Shown here in pieces: positions 24,433 to 33,372 of a DNA stretch of 44,620 nucleotides (position 1 is its first letter; each line of letters opens with the position of its first letter). The notes under the pieces are model-generated. The model saw only the letters and a program-made list of their open reading frames with translations. It did not search any database and was not told the origin of the DNA. Origin of the DNA: Aquabacterium sp. (GTDB taxonomy: Bacteria > Pseudomonadota > Gammaproteobacteria > Burkholderiales > Burkholderiaceae_C); assembly GCF_014378415.1 (NCBI RefSeq), contig NZ_JACMNS010000003.1, positions 1 to 44,620 of the forward strand. Direction: 5' to 3'. Both the position numbers and the translations under genes were made by a program.

Positions 24433-24546
24433 ATCATGCGCTTGCCGTCGAAGGGCATGGGCTCGCCGTGGTTGCTGATCCGTGGGTCTTCCATGGCTTT
24501 TTTTTCATGCGAACACCACGGTGTCGTCGTCCTGGCGCTTGACTGC
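24399..24546 (-). pseudogene. Remnant of a DUF1428 (YbaA-like) gene
   Basis: Two minus-strand fragments recall the C-terminal half of DUF1428 proteins. From 24546 to 24505 the frame reads AVKRQDDDTVVFA and stops, matching the central strand of the family. In another frame, 24508-24399, it reads EKKAMEDPRISNHGEPMPFDGKRMIYGRFKVILEA, containing the family hallmark MPFDGKRMIYGGF-like block. The intervening WIEYP-type segment is lost at the frame change, beside an A8 run, and the N-terminal half is absent. The remnant begins directly after the thiolase stop codon. Confidence 0.65.
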
Positions 24547-24550
24547 CCTC

Positions 24551-25765
24551 CTAGCCTTGCCCTGCTGCCAACTCAAGCGCCACCGCCGTGGCCTCGCCAC
24601 CGCCGATGCACAGGGCCGCCACCCCGCGCCGCCCGCCGCTTTGCCGCAGGGCGTGCAGCAGCGTGACGATGATGCGCGCGCCGGTGGCCCCGATGGGGTG
24701 CCCCATGGCGCAGGCACCGCCGCGTGTGTTCACCCGCGCGTCGTTCAAGCCCAGCTCGCGGATGGCGATCATGGGCACGAGCGCGAAGGCCTCGTTGATC
24801 TCGAACAGGTCCACCTGGTCCAGGGTCCAGTCGGCGCGCGACATCAGCTTGGTGATGGCACCCACCGGTGCGCTGGCGAAATCGCCGGGTTCGGCCGCGC
24901 GGGTGCTGTGGGCCACGAGCCGCGCCAGGGGCGTCCAACCGTGTGCGCGGGCGGTGCTTTCGCGGCACAGCACCAGCGCCGCCGCGCCGTCCGAGATCGA
25001 CGCCGAGCTGGCTGGCGTCACCGTGCCGCCATCGTCCACGCTGCGGAAGGCGGGCTTGAGCCGCGCGATCTTGTCGGGCAGGCACTGGCCGGGCGTCTCG
25101 TCCGTGTCCACCGTGCGGTTGGGCGCGCCCTTGGCTCCGGGCACTTGAACGGCGATGATCTCGGCGGCAAACAGGCCGCTGGCCACGGCGGCCTGCGCGC
25201 GTTGCACTGATCTGAGCGCATAGGCATCCTGGCTGGCCCGGTCAAAGCCAAGTCGCTGCGCCATGCGGTCGGCGTGCAGGCCCATCAGTTGGCCATCGTA
25301 GGCATCTTGCAGGCCATCGAAGAACAGGTGGTCGATCATCTGACCATGGCCCAGGCGCTGGCCTGCGCGGGCCGAGGGCAGCAGGTAGGGCGCATTGCTC
25401 ATCGATTCCATGCCGCCAGCGATGAGCACGTCGGCCATGCCGGCGCGCAACTGGTCGTGCGCCAGCATCACGGTTTTCATGCCCGAGCCGCACATCTTGC
25501 TCAGCGTGGTGGCTGGCACGCTGACGGGCAGGCCCGCCGCGAGCAAAGCCTGTCGTGCTGGCGCCTGGCCCACACCGGCCATCAGGCAGCAGCCCATCAA
25601 TACCTCGTCGACCTGCTCGCCGGGTACCCCGGCTTCGGCCAGGGCACCCGCGATGGCCAAACCACCCAAGGCTGGGCTGCTCAATGATGACAAGGCACCT
25701 TGAAAACCGCCAATCGGCGTGCGCTGAGCGGCCAGGATCACAATGGGATCGAGCATGTCCGTCAT
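24551..25765 (-). CDS. Acetyl-CoA C-acetyltransferase (thiolase)
   Basis: A 404-residue thiolase. Cys92 in LSKMCGSGMK is the acyl-accepting nucleophile; the other conserved blocks are FEINEAFALVPM, GGACAMGHPIGATGARI and the C-terminal CIGGGEA with the second catalytic Cys. Size and motifs fit biosynthetic/degradative acetoacetyl-CoA thiolases of the AtoB/PhaA type. As last gene of the leucine operon it probably cleaves acetoacetyl-CoA formed from the HMG-CoA lyase product, although no acetoacetate-activating enzyme is encoded in the window. It begins nine bases after the isovaleryl-CoA dehydrogenase stop. Confidence 0.93.
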   Translation of the reverse strand: MTDMLDPIVILAAQRTPIGGFQGALSSLSSPALGGLAIAGALAEAGVPGEQVDEVLMGCCLMAGVGQAPARQALLAAGLPVSVPATTLSKMCGSGMKTVMLAHDQLRAGMADVLIAGGMESMSNAPYLLPSARAGQRLGHGQMIDHLFFDGLQDAYDGQLMGLHADRMAQRLGFDRASQDAYALRSVQRAQAAVASGLFAAEIIAVQVPGAKGAPNRTVDTDETPGQCLPDKIARLKPAFRSVDDGGTVTPASSASISDGAAALVLCRESTARAHGWTPLARLVAHSTRAAEPGDFASAPVGAITKLMSRADWTLDQVDLFEINEAFALVPMIAIRELGLNDARVNTRGGACAMGHPIGATGARIIVTLLHALRQSGGRRGVAALCIGGGEATAVALELAAGQG

Positions 25766-25774
25766 CTCATCTCC

Positions 25775-26956
25775 TCAGGCGGTCTCGTTGAAGAGCTCGC
25801 GCCCGATCAGCATGCGCCGGATCTCAGACGTGCCCGCACCGATCTCGTACAGCTTGGCATCGCGCCACAGCCGCCCCAGCGGGTAGTCGTTGATGTAGCC
25901 ATTGCCACCAAAAATCTGGATGCCTTCACCCGCCATCCAGGTGGCCTTCTCGGCACACCACAGGATCAGCGAGGCGCAGTCCTTGCGCACTTGGCGGGCA
26001 TGGTCCGGGCCCAGGGCATCCAGATTCTTGGCCACGGTGTAGGCAAATGAGCGGCCCGCTTGCAAGGTGGTGTACAGGTCGGCCACCTTGCCCTGGATCA
26101 ACTGGAACTCACCAATGGCCTGGCCGAACTGCTGGCGCTCGTGGATGTAGGGCACCACGTTGTCCATCACCGCCTGCATGATGCCCAAGGGGCCGCCCGA
26201 CAGCACGGCGCGTTCGTAGTCCAGCCCGCTCATCAGCATCTTCACGCCGCCATTGACCTGGCCCAGCACGTTCTCGACGGGCACGCGCACGTTGTTGAAG
26301 ACCAGCTCGCCCGTGCTCGAGCCGCGCATGCCCAGCTTGTCCAGCTTCTGCGCGATGCTGAAGCCAGTCATGCTCTTCTCGATGATGAAGGCGGTGATGC
26401 CTTGCGCCTTGCGCTCGGGCTCGGTCTTGGCATACACGACCAGGGTGTCGGCATCCGGCCCGTTGGTGGTCCACATCTTGGTGCCGTTGAGCACGTAGTG
26501 ATCGCCTTTGAGTTCGGCGCGCAGTTTCATGCTGACCACGTCAGAGCCCGCGCCCGGTTCGCTCATGGCCAGTGCACCAATGTGCTCGCCCGTGATCAGC
26601 TTGGGCAGGTACTTGCGCTTTTGCAGATCGGTGCCGGTGCGGTGGATCTGGTTGACGCACAGGTTGGAGTGCGCGCCGTAGCTCAGGGCCACCGAGGCCG
26701 AGGCGCGGCTGATCTCTTCCATGGCCACCATGTGGGCCAGGTAGCTCATGTTGGCGCCGCCGTATTCTTCGGCCGCGGTGATGCCCAGCACGCCCAGATC
26801 GCCGAGCTTGCGCCACAGGTCCATGGGGAACTGGTCTTCGCGGTCGATGCTGGCGGCGCGGGGGGCGATCTCGGTTTGCGCGAAGTGGCGCACCGCATCG
26901 CGCAGCGCGTTGATGTCGTCGCCAAGCTGGTGATCAAGTCCGGGCAGGTCGTGCAT
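25775..26956 (-). CDS. liuA: Isovaleryl-CoA dehydrogenase
   Basis: A 393-residue FAD acyl-CoA dehydrogenase that oxidises isovaleryl-CoA to 3-methylcrotonyl-CoA in leucine breakdown. The substrate-specific catalytic base is Glu248 in [13 protein letters not shown], at the position used by isovaleryl-CoA dehydrogenases rather than the C-terminal Glu of medium-chain enzymes. Other family blocks are [36 protein letters not shown] and [14 protein letters not shown]. The operon context (carboxylase, hydratase, HMG-CoA lyase) confirms the assignment. Electrons would pass to electron-transfer flavoprotein. It starts 34 bases after the HMG-CoA lyase stop. Confidence 0.95.
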   Translation of the reverse strand: MHDLPGLDHQLGDDINALRDAVRHFAQTEIAPRAASIDREDQFPMDLWRKLGDLGVLGITAAEEYGGANMSYLAHMVAMEEISRASASVALSYGAHSNLCVNQIHRTGTDLQKRKYLPKLITGEHIGALAMSEPGAGSDVVSMKLRAELKGDHYVLNGTKMWTTNGPDADTLVVYAKTEPERKAQGITAFIIEKSMTGFSIAQKLDKLGMRGSSTGELVFNNVRVPVENVLGQVNGGVKMLMSGLDYERAVLSGGPLGIMQAVMDNVVPYIHERQQFGQAIGEFQLIQGKVADLYTTLQAGRSFAYTVAKNLDALGPDHARQVRKDCASLILWCAEKATWMAGEGIQIFGGNGYINDYPLGRLWRDAKLYEIGAGTSEIRRMLIGRELFNETA

Positions 26957-26990
26957 GAGGTGTCTCCTCGGTGGGGATGGTGGTGCTTGC

Positions 26991-27923
26991 TCAGGCCGCG
27001 GTCTGTGCCGCTTGGGTTGGCGCTGATCTTTTGGCCAGCAAGGCGTTGCTCACGCGCGAAACCGGCTTGCGGCCCAGCACGTTGGAGATGAAGGCGCCAG
27101 CATCGACCAGCAAGTCAAGGTCCAGGCCGGTGTGGATGCCCAGGCCGTGCAGCAGGTAGACCACGTCCTCGGTGGCCACGTTGCCGGTGGCCCCCTTGGC
27201 ATAAGGGCAGCCGCCCAGGCCGGCGATGCTGCTGTCAAAGGTGTGGATGCCCAACTGCAGGCAGGCGTGGATGTTGGTCAGGGCCTGGCCATAGGTGTCG
27301 TGAAAATGGCCGCTCAACGCGGCGATGGGCACGCGCTTGAGGGCCAACTCCATCACGGTCTGCACACGGCCCGCCGTGCCCACGCCGATGGTGTCGGCGA
27401 TGCCGATGTGGTCGGCGCCAATGTCCAGCAAGCGTTGCACCACCTCATCAACCTGGTCGAGGCTGACCTCGCCCTGGTAGGGGCAGCCCAGTGCACAGGA
27501 CACGGCCGAGCGCACCTTCAGTCCATGCGCGTGCGCGGCCTGGACCACGGGCCTGAAGCGCTCGATGGATTCCGCGATGGAGCAGTTGATGTTGCGCTGG
27601 CTGAAGGCCTCGCTGGCGGCCGCGAAGATCACGACCTCGTCCGCCTTGGCCGCCAACGCGCCTTCAAAGCCCTTCATGTTGGGCGTGAGTACCGAGTAGC
27701 GCACACTGGCCTGGCGCTGGATGCCGGCCATGACCTGGGCGTTGTCGCCCATCTGCGGCACCCACTTGGGGCTGACGAAGCTGGTGACTTCGATCTGTTG
27801 CAGGCCTGCTTGCTGCAGGCGGTGCACGAGCTCGACCTTGTCGGCAGTGCTGACGGTTTGTGCTTCGTTCTGCAGGCCATCGCGCGGGCCGACTTCAACG
27901 AGGGTGACGTGTTGAGGGAGCAT
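26991..27923 (-). CDS. liuE: Hydroxymethylglutaryl-CoA lyase
   Basis: A 310-residue TIM-barrel lyase that splits HMG-CoA into acetyl-CoA and acetoacetate, the last step specific to leucine breakdown. The N-terminal [12 protein letters not shown] block supplies metal and substrate residues, [12 protein letters not shown] is conserved, and the signature [14 protein letters not shown] contains the active-site Cys. I chose the ATG at 27923, which starts at the usual place before [16 protein letters not shown] at 27941, overlapping the upstream stop, would add six residues. Confidence 0.94.
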   Translation of the reverse strand: MLPQHVTLVEVGPRDGLQNEAQTVSTADKVELVHRLQQAGLQQIEVTSFVSPKWVPQMGDNAQVMAGIQRQASVRYSVLTPNMKGFEGALAAKADEVVIFAAASEAFSQRNINCSIAESIERFRPVVQAAHAHGLKVRSAVSCALGCPYQGEVSLDQVDEVVQRLLDIGADHIGIADTIGVGTAGRVQTVMELALKRVPIAALSGHFHDTYGQALTNIHACLQLGIHTFDSSIAGLGGCPYAKGATGNVATEDVVYLLHGLGIHTGLDLDLLVDAGAFISNVLGRKPVSRVSNALLAKRSAPTQAAQTAA

Positions 27924-27937
27924 GGCTTGGGGTCTTC

Positions 27938-29944
27938 TCAAGGTTCGTTGGTCAGGCGCAGCAGCTCAGCCCCTTCGGGCACCTGGTCGCCGGGCGCGCA
28001 CAGCAGTTCAGCGACCACACCGTCGCGCGGCGCGGTCATGGTGTGTTCCATTTTCATGGCTTCGGTCACGGCCAGCGCATCGCCCAACTTGACGGTGTCG
28101 CCCACTTTCACCAACAAGGCCACGACACGGCCGGGCATCAGGGCCGTCAACCGTCCGCCCGCATGCGCGGTGCTGGCCTGAGCCAGTGGATCGATGAGGC
28201 TGAGCGTGGCGTGGCCAACCGGGGCGAAAACCTCGAAGTGGTCTCGGTGGCGGTAGACCGCCATGGTCAGGCGTTGTCCGGCCAGGGTGATGTCGAATCG
28301 GTCGGGGCCCAGCGCTTTGGCTTCAAACGCGGCGGTCTGCTCGCCGCATTGAAGCCGGTGCGGCCGGCCAGGCTGGCAGGTCAAGGAGGCGTTGATGACC
28401 GCGCCATCCAGCGTCAAGGCGAGTGGCCGGCGTGTGCCGCCATGCAATCGCCAGCCATCGCGTTGCGACCAGGGATCGGCGGTGACCGCCTTGCTCTCGT
28501 CGTGCAACAAGCGGGCCGCGACACCGGCCATGGCCAGCAGCGGGTCCAGCGGTGCGGGCGAGAACAGCGCATCGCTCTCCCGCTCGATCAGGGCGGTGTC
28601 CAGGTCGGCCTGCCGGAAGGAGGCCGTGCGGATGATGCGCCGCACGAAGGCCACGTTGGTGTGCAGGCCGGTGATGTGCAGATCGCCCAGTGCGGCATCC
28701 AGCCTGTCCAAGGCCTGCTCGCGCGTCGGGCCCCACACGATGAGCTTGGCGATCATCGAGTCGTAGTGCGGCGAGATCTCATCGCCTTCGCGCACGCCGC
28801 TGTCCACGCGCACCGGGCTGACGCTGAAGCTGGACGAGGCGGGCAGGCGGTAGGTCTTCAAGGTGCCGGTGGCAGGCAGGAACTGCTGCAAGGGGTTCTC
28901 GGCGCAGATGCGGGCTTCGATGGCGTGGCCCTGGATGGCCAACTGGTCTTGGGTGAGCGGCAGCGCTTCACCGCACGCCACGCGCAATTGCCATTCCACC
29001 AAATCCAGGCCGGTGATGGCCTCGGTCACCGGGTGTTCGACCTGCAGGCGCGTGTTCATTTCCATGAAATAGAAATGGCTGACCCCGGCGGGATCGGGCC
29101 CATCTTGCTCAACGATGAACTCCACCGTGCCGGCGCCCACATAGCCCACGCTGCGTGCCGCGGCGATGGCGGCCGCGCCCATCTCGGCGCGGCGCTCGGC
29201 GCTCATGCCGGGCGCGGGGGCTTCTTCCAGCACCTTCTGGTGGCGGCGTTGCACCGAGCAATCGCGCTCGAACAGGTGCACGTAGTGGCCTTGGCTGTCG
29301 CCAAACACTTGGATTTCGATGTGGCGGGGCCGCGTGACATAGCGCTCGACCAGCACGCGGTCGTCGCCAAAGCTGGCGGCAGCTTCGCGTTGGCAAGTGG
29401 CGAGGGCGGCCGCGAAATCTTCGCTGCGCTGCACGGCACGCATGCCTTTGCCGCCACCGCCCGCACTGGCCTTGATCAGCACTGGGTAGCCGATGCGGTC
29501 GGCCTCAAGCTGCAAGAAGGCGGGCTCTTGCCGATCGCCGTGGTAGCCGGGCACCAGCGGGACGCCGGCTTTTTCCATCAAAGCTTTGGCCGCCGACTTG
29601 CTGCCCATGGCGGCGATGCTGGACGCGGGTGGGCCGATGAACACCAGGCCGGCGTCAAAGCAGGCTTGCGCGAAGCCCGCGTTTTCACTCAGGAAACCAT
29701 AGCCGGGGTGGATGGCCTGCGCGCCAGTGGCTTGGGCGGCAGCGAGGATGCGCTCTCCCAGCAGGTAGCTTTCTCGGGGCGCGGCCGGGCCGATGCGCAC
29801 GGCCTCGTCGCAGGCGTGCACGTGTGCCGCGTCGGCATCCGCATCGGCGTAAACAGCCACGGTGCGCACGCCCAGGCGCCGCGCGGTGGCAGCGATGCGG
29901 CAGGCGATCTCGCCCCGGTTGGCGATGAGTATTTTCTGGAACAT
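27938..29944 (-). CDS. liuD: Methylcrotonyl-CoA carboxylase, biotin-containing subunit
   Basis: A 668-residue alpha subunit of 3-methylcrotonyl-CoA carboxylase. It carries a biotin carboxylase domain (about 1-447, starting FQKILIANRGEIACRI, with the KASAGGGGKGM ATP loop) and a C-terminal biotinyl domain whose attachment Lys is residue 631 in TEAMKMEHT. It carboxylates its biotin with bicarbonate and ATP and passes CO2 to the beta subunit encoded two genes upstream. Related propionyl-CoA carboxylases share these domains; the operon decides the assignment. Its ATG shares one base with the stop codon of the hydratase gene. Confidence 0.94.
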   Translation of the reverse strand: MFQKILIANRGEIACRIAATARRLGVRTVAVYADADADAAHVHACDEAVRIGPAAPRESYLLGERILAAAQATGAQAIHPGYGFLSENAGFAQACFDAGLVFIGPPASSIAAMGSKSAAKALMEKAGVPLVPGYHGDRQEPAFLQLEADRIGYPVLIKASAGGGGKGMRAVQRSEDFAAALATCQREAAASFGDDRVLVERYVTRPRHIEIQVFGDSQGHYVHLFERDCSVQRRHQKVLEEAPAPGMSAERRAEMGAAAIAAARSVGYVGAGTVEFIVEQDGPDPAGVSHFYFMEMNTRLQVEHPVTEAITGLDLVEWQLRVACGEALPLTQDQLAIQGHAIEARICAENPLQQFLPATGTLKTYRLPASSSFSVSPVRVDSGVREGDEISPHYDSMIAKLIVWGPTREQALDRLDAALGDLHITGLHTNVAFVRRIIRTASFRQADLDTALIERESDALFSPAPLDPLLAMAGVAARLLHDESKAVTADPWSQRDGWRLHGGTRRPLALTLDGAVINASLTCQPGRPHRLQCGEQTAAFEAKALGPDRFDITLAGQRLTMAVYRHRDHFEVFAPVGHATLSLIDPLAQASTAHAGGRLTALMPGRVVALLVKVGDTVKLGDALAVTEAMKMEHTMTAPRDGVVAELLCAPGDQVPEGAELLRLTNEP

Positions 29945-30738
29945 CAGTGGGCCTTGCCTTGCCAGGGTGGGGTAGTCTTGTGCAGGAAGGCGTTCACCCC
30001 GGCCTTGCCTTCGTCACTGGCCCGGATGTCCGCGATGGTGCGCGCAGTCTGGTCGCGCAAACCGGCCGTGAGCGCCACCCCGGCGGTGTCCCGGATCAGC
30101 CGCTTGCTGGCCCGCACCGCGTGCGGACCGTTGGCCACGATGGCGTGCAAAAGTTCATCAACCTTCGCGTCCAGCGCATCGACCGCGCAGACCTCCTGCA
30201 CCAGGCCCAAGGCGAGGGCGCGTTGTGCGTTCATGCGCTCAGCGGTCACGAAGTAACGGCGTGCAGCGCGCTCACCAATGGATCGGATCACGTAGGGTGC
30301 GATGGTGGCCGGGATCAAACCCAGTTTGACCTCGGACAGGCAAAAGCCCGCGCTGTCGACCGCCACGGCCATGTCGCAGGCCGCCACCAGGCCCACGCCG
30401 CCGCCGTAGCAATCACCCTGCACGCGGGCGATCACCGGCACCGGGCAATTGGCGATGGCCCAGAGCATGCCAGCCAGGTGCGAGGCATCGGCGTGGTTCT
30501 CGGCCCAGGAATAATCGGCCATGGCGCGCATCCAGTTCAGGTCGCCACCGGCGCTGAAGGCCTTGCCGTGGGCCCCCAGGACGATGGCACGCACGTGCTG
30601 ATCCTGGCCGATCGATTGAAAGGCGTGCGTCAACTCTTGAATGGTGGCGTCGTTGAAGGCGTTGCGGATGTCGGGCCGGTTCAGCCAGACCTGGGCCACG
30701 TGGCCGTGCTGTTGGATGTCAAGGGTGGGCAGGTTCAT
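29944..30738 (-). CDS. liuC: Methylglutaconyl-CoA hydratase (enoyl-CoA hydratase family)
   Basis: A 264-residue crotonase-fold enzyme. Family features are the oxyanion-hole segments HGKAFSAGGDLNWM and VQGDCYGGGVGLVAACD, followed by AGFCLSEVKLGLIPATIAPYV. In this operon it should hydrate 3-methylglutaconyl-CoA to HMG-CoA, between the carboxylase and lyase steps. I chose the ATG at 30738 because an AAGGAG ribosome binding site lies eight bases upstream; an earlier in-frame start would overlap the carboxylase beta-subunit gene. Its stop shares one base with the start of liuD. Confidence 0.92.
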   Translation of the reverse strand: MNLPTLDIQQHGHVAQVWLNRPDIRNAFNDATIQELTHAFQSIGQDQHVRAIVLGAHGKAFSAGGDLNWMRAMADYSWAENHADASHLAGMLWAIANCPVPVIARVQGDCYGGGVGLVAACDMAVAVDSAGFCLSEVKLGLIPATIAPYVIRSIGERAARRYFVTAERMNAQRALALGLVQEVCAVDALDAKVDELLHAIVANGPHAVRASKRLIRDTAGVALTAGLRDQTARTIADIRASDEGKAGVNAFLHKTTPPWQGKAH

Positions 30739-30754
30739 GGGGTGCTCCTTGGGC

Positions 30755-32359
30755 TCACATGCGGAACACGCCAAAGCGCGTTTCGCCAATCGGCGCGTTC
30801 AAGCTGGCACTCAGGCCCAGGGACAGCACGCGCCGTGTGTCCGCCGGGCGGATCACGCCATCGTCCCACAGGCGGGCCGAGGCGTAATAGGGATGACCTT
30901 GTTGCTCGTATTGCTCGCGGATGGGGGTTTTGAACGCGGCTTCTTCGTCGGCGCTCCACTGGCCGCCCTTGCCCTCGATGCCGTCGCGCTTGACCGTGGC
31001 CAGCACGCTGGCGGCCTGTTCGCCGCCCATCACGCTGATGCGCGCGTTGGGCCACATCCACAAGAAGCGTGGGTTGAAGGCGCGCCCGCACATGCCGTAG
31101 TTGCCGGCACCGAACGAGCCACCAATGATCACGGTGAACTTGGGCACGGCGGCGCAGGCCACGGCCGTCACCATCTTGGCGCCGGCGCGGGCAATGCCCT
31201 CGTTCTCGTACTTGCGCCCCACCATGAAGCCGGTGATGTTTTGCAGGAACACCAAGGGGATCTTGCGCTGGCAGCACAGCTCGATGAAGTGCGCCCCCTT
31301 GTTGGCGCTTTCGGAAAACAAGATGCCGTTGTTGGCCACGATGCCCACGGGCATGCCGTCGATGTGGGCAAAGCCGGTGACCAGGGTGCTGCCATAGCGC
31401 GGTTTGAATTCATCGAACTCGGAATCGTCCACGATGCGGGCGATGACTTCGCGCACATCGAAAGGCTTGCGGGTATCCCTGGGGATGATGCCGTTGAGTT
31501 CGTCTGGCGCGCAACGCGGCGGCCGCGATGTGGCGCAAGCCATCGCTGTTGGCTTGCGCCAGTTGATCTGTGCCACGCTGCGCCGTGCCAGGGCCAGCGC
31601 GTGGGCATCGTCATTGGCCAGTTGGTCGGCCACGCCCGACAGGCGCGTGTGGACATCGCCACCGCCCAGGTCTTCAACGCTCACCACCTCGCCGGTAGCG
31701 GCCTTCACCAAGGGCGGGCCGCCCAAGAAGATTGTGCCTTGGTTCTTGACGATGATGGCCTCGTCGCTCATGGCGGGCACGTAGGCGCCGCCTGCGGTGC
31801 ACGAGCCCATCACCACGGCGATCTGCGGGATGCCTTGGGCGCTCATGTTCGCCTGGTTAAAGAAGATGCGGCCGAAGTGGTCTCGGTCGGGGAAGACTTC
31901 GTCCTGATTGGGCAAGTTGGCACCGCCGCTGTCGACCAGGTAGATGCAGGGCAGGCGGTTCTGCTGCGCGATCTCTTGCGCGCGCAGGTGCTTCTTGACC
32001 GAGATGGGGTAGTAGGTGCCGCCTTTCACGGTGGCGTCGTTGCACACGATCACGCACTCCACGCCTGAGACACGGCCAATGCCGGCGATCACGCCGGCGC
32101 AAGGCGCGTCGTTGTCGTGCATGTTCAGGCCGGCCAGTGGCGCGATCTCCAGGAAGGGCGTGCCCGGGTCCAGCAACAGATCAACGCGATCACGCGGCAG
32201 CAGTTTGCCGCGTGCCACGTGCTTGGCCCGGGGGCCTTCGCCGCCGCCCAGCGCGATGCGCGCCAGCTGTCCGTCCAGGTCGTCGATCAGGGCTTGCATG
32301 GCCTGCGCATTGGCCTTGAATTCGTCTGATCTGGGGCTGATGAGAGATTCAAAAGGCAT
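30755..32359 (-). CDS. liuB: Methylcrotonyl-CoA carboxylase, carboxyltransferase subunit
   Basis: A 534-residue beta subunit of 3-methylcrotonyl-CoA carboxylase, which moves the carboxyl group from biotin to 3-methylcrotonyl-CoA. Typical blocks are [57 protein letters not shown] and the C-terminal [33 protein letters not shown], all well conserved in mitochondrial and bacterial MccB. It starts three bases after the regulator gene stop and is the first enzyme gene of the operon. Confidence 0.95.
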   Translation of the reverse strand: MPFESLISPRSDEFKANAQAMQALIDDLDGQLARIALGGGEGPRAKHVARGKLLPRDRVDLLLDPGTPFLEIAPLAGLNMHDNDAPCAGVIAGIGRVSGVECVIVCNDATVKGGTYYPISVKKHLRAQEIAQQNRLPCIYLVDSGGANLPNQDEVFPDRDHFGRIFFNQANMSAQGIPQIAVVMGSCTAGGAYVPAMSDEAIIVKNQGTIFLGGPPLVKAATGEVVSVEDLGGGDVHTRLSGVADQLANDDAHALALARRSVAQINWRKPTAMACATSRPPRCAPDELNGIIPRDTRKPFDVREVIARIVDDSEFDEFKPRYGSTLVTGFAHIDGMPVGIVANNGILFSESANKGAHFIELCCQRKIPLVFLQNITGFMVGRKYENEGIARAGAKMVTAVACAAVPKFTVIIGGSFGAGNYGMCGRAFNPRFLWMWPNARISVMGGEQAASVLATVKRDGIEGKGGQWSADEEAAFKTPIREQYEQQGHPYYASARLWDDGVIRPADTRRVLSLGLSASLNAPIGETRFGVFRM

Positions 32360-32362
32360 GGT

Positions 32363-33079
32363 TCATTTCCTCGCGCGCTTCTTGGGGGCGCGTTGGCTGT
32401 CCAGTTGTTTCAAGGCCGCAACCACTTCATCGCGAAAGCGCGCCATGGCATCCAGCGAAGCATCGCGGGGCATCAGCGCACTCCAGATCAAACTCGTCAG
32501 TTGCTCGGCCGTGTCGTCAATCGGCGGGCGCTTGTGCGAGGTGATCGAATCCCACAGAACGTGCTCCATCGAACCGTAGACCAGGTCGCGCATCAGGCGC
32601 AAGGGCATGTCTTGCCGCACCTCGCCATCGGCCATGGCCTGGGCCAGGCAGTCCATCAGGGGCGCGGTGTAGCGGCGTTTGCAATCGGTGATCACCTCGG
32701 CCAGCTCGGGCGCGCTGGTGCGGCCTTCGCCCAGCACCAGGGCGCACATGCCCGAGCCATCGGCCAGCAGGGTGAGCAGGTGTTGCCTGACCACGTGGCT
32801 GAGCTTGGCGTGCACGCCTTGCAGGCGCGGCACCTCACGTTCCAATTTGAGGCTGATTTCGTCGTACCAATCTTTGATGACCTGGATGCACAGCTCGCGC
32901 TTGCCCGGAAAGTAGGTGAAGACGGTGGCCTCGGACACGCCTGCCGCCTCGGCGATCTGGGCCGTGGTGGCGCGGTGAAAACCTTGGTCAGAGAAAACTT
33001 GGCGCGCAGCCGCCAGCAACTCCGTCACCCGGAGCTGGGACTTCACACGACGGGGGGCCACGCGTTGCAATGCTGACAT
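32363..33079 (-). CDS. liuQ: TetR family regulator of the leucine operon, LiuQ-like
   Basis: A 238-residue TetR-type repressor. The N-terminal helix-turn-helix is clear (TTAQIAEAAGVSEATVFTYFPGKRELC, about residues 39-64); the rest is the helical ligand-binding domain. It is the first gene of the liu operon and sits directly behind a perfect 17-bp palindrome. Betaproteobacteria are known to use a TetR-type regulator, LiuQ, for branched-chain amino-acid genes in place of the MerR-type LiuR; position and family fit LiuQ. The ligand is probably a pathway CoA ester, by analogy. The C-terminus is very basic (RAPKKRARK). Confidence 0.8.
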   Translation of the reverse strand: MSALQRVAPRRVKSQLRVTELLAAARQVFSDQGFHRATTAQIAEAAGVSEATVFTYFPGKRELCIQVIKDWYDEISLKLEREVPRLQGVHAKLSHVVRQHLLTLLADGSGMCALVLGEGRTSAPELAEVITDCKRRYTAPLMDCLAQAMADGEVRQDMPLRLMRDLVYGSMEHVLWDSITSHKRPPIDDTAEQLTSLIWSALMPRDASLDAMARFRDEVVAALKQLDSQRAPKKRARK

Positions 33080-33088
33080 GGTTGAATG

Positions 33089-33105
33089 ATTGAGTCAGAC
33101 TCAAT
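33089..33105. promoter_or_regulatory. Perfect 17-bp palindrome, probable TetR/LiuQ operator
   Basis: The bases ATTGAGTC-A-GACTCAAT form a perfect inverted repeat around a single A, nine bases upstream of the regulator ATG. Length and symmetry suit a TetR dimer, and the position would block transcription or early translation of the liu operon (autoregulation). It also lies in the spacer shared with the divergent oxidoreductase gene, 267 bp from that start. No second copy is seen in the spacer. Confidence 0.7.
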
Positions 33106-33372
33106 TATTGATCTATACGAAGTTGGTGTGGGCGGTATTTAAAGACAAAAAGTTCGTTCTGACCGTGAGTCAAAGCCAACTGTGGCGCAATGCGCCAAGC
33201 TGCGAAATGTTCCGGGTAATCCCGGGTGGTGAGCATGCAGTTGCATCCCCACATTGGTTTGAAGGCCAAAGATTGAGGCCTGCGTTGCGGACTATTCGGC
33301 ACATCAAGAGATGACGGCCCGCGCCAAGATCCCTACACTGGTTCTGCAGCATGTGCCTGCTTGGAGTTCGTC
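33106..33372. other. Divergent spacer between the liu operon and the oxidoreductase gene
   Basis: No gene is apparent here. On the plus strand two compact hairpins occur in what would be the leader of the oxidoreductase mRNA: TGGCGC-AAT-GCGCCA at 33183-33197 and CCGGG-TAAT-CCCGG at 33212-33225. Neither is followed by a T-run. Base composition is less GC-rich near 33100-33160, where the divergent promoters probably lie, but I could not fix convincing -35 and -10 boxes. Confidence 0.35.
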
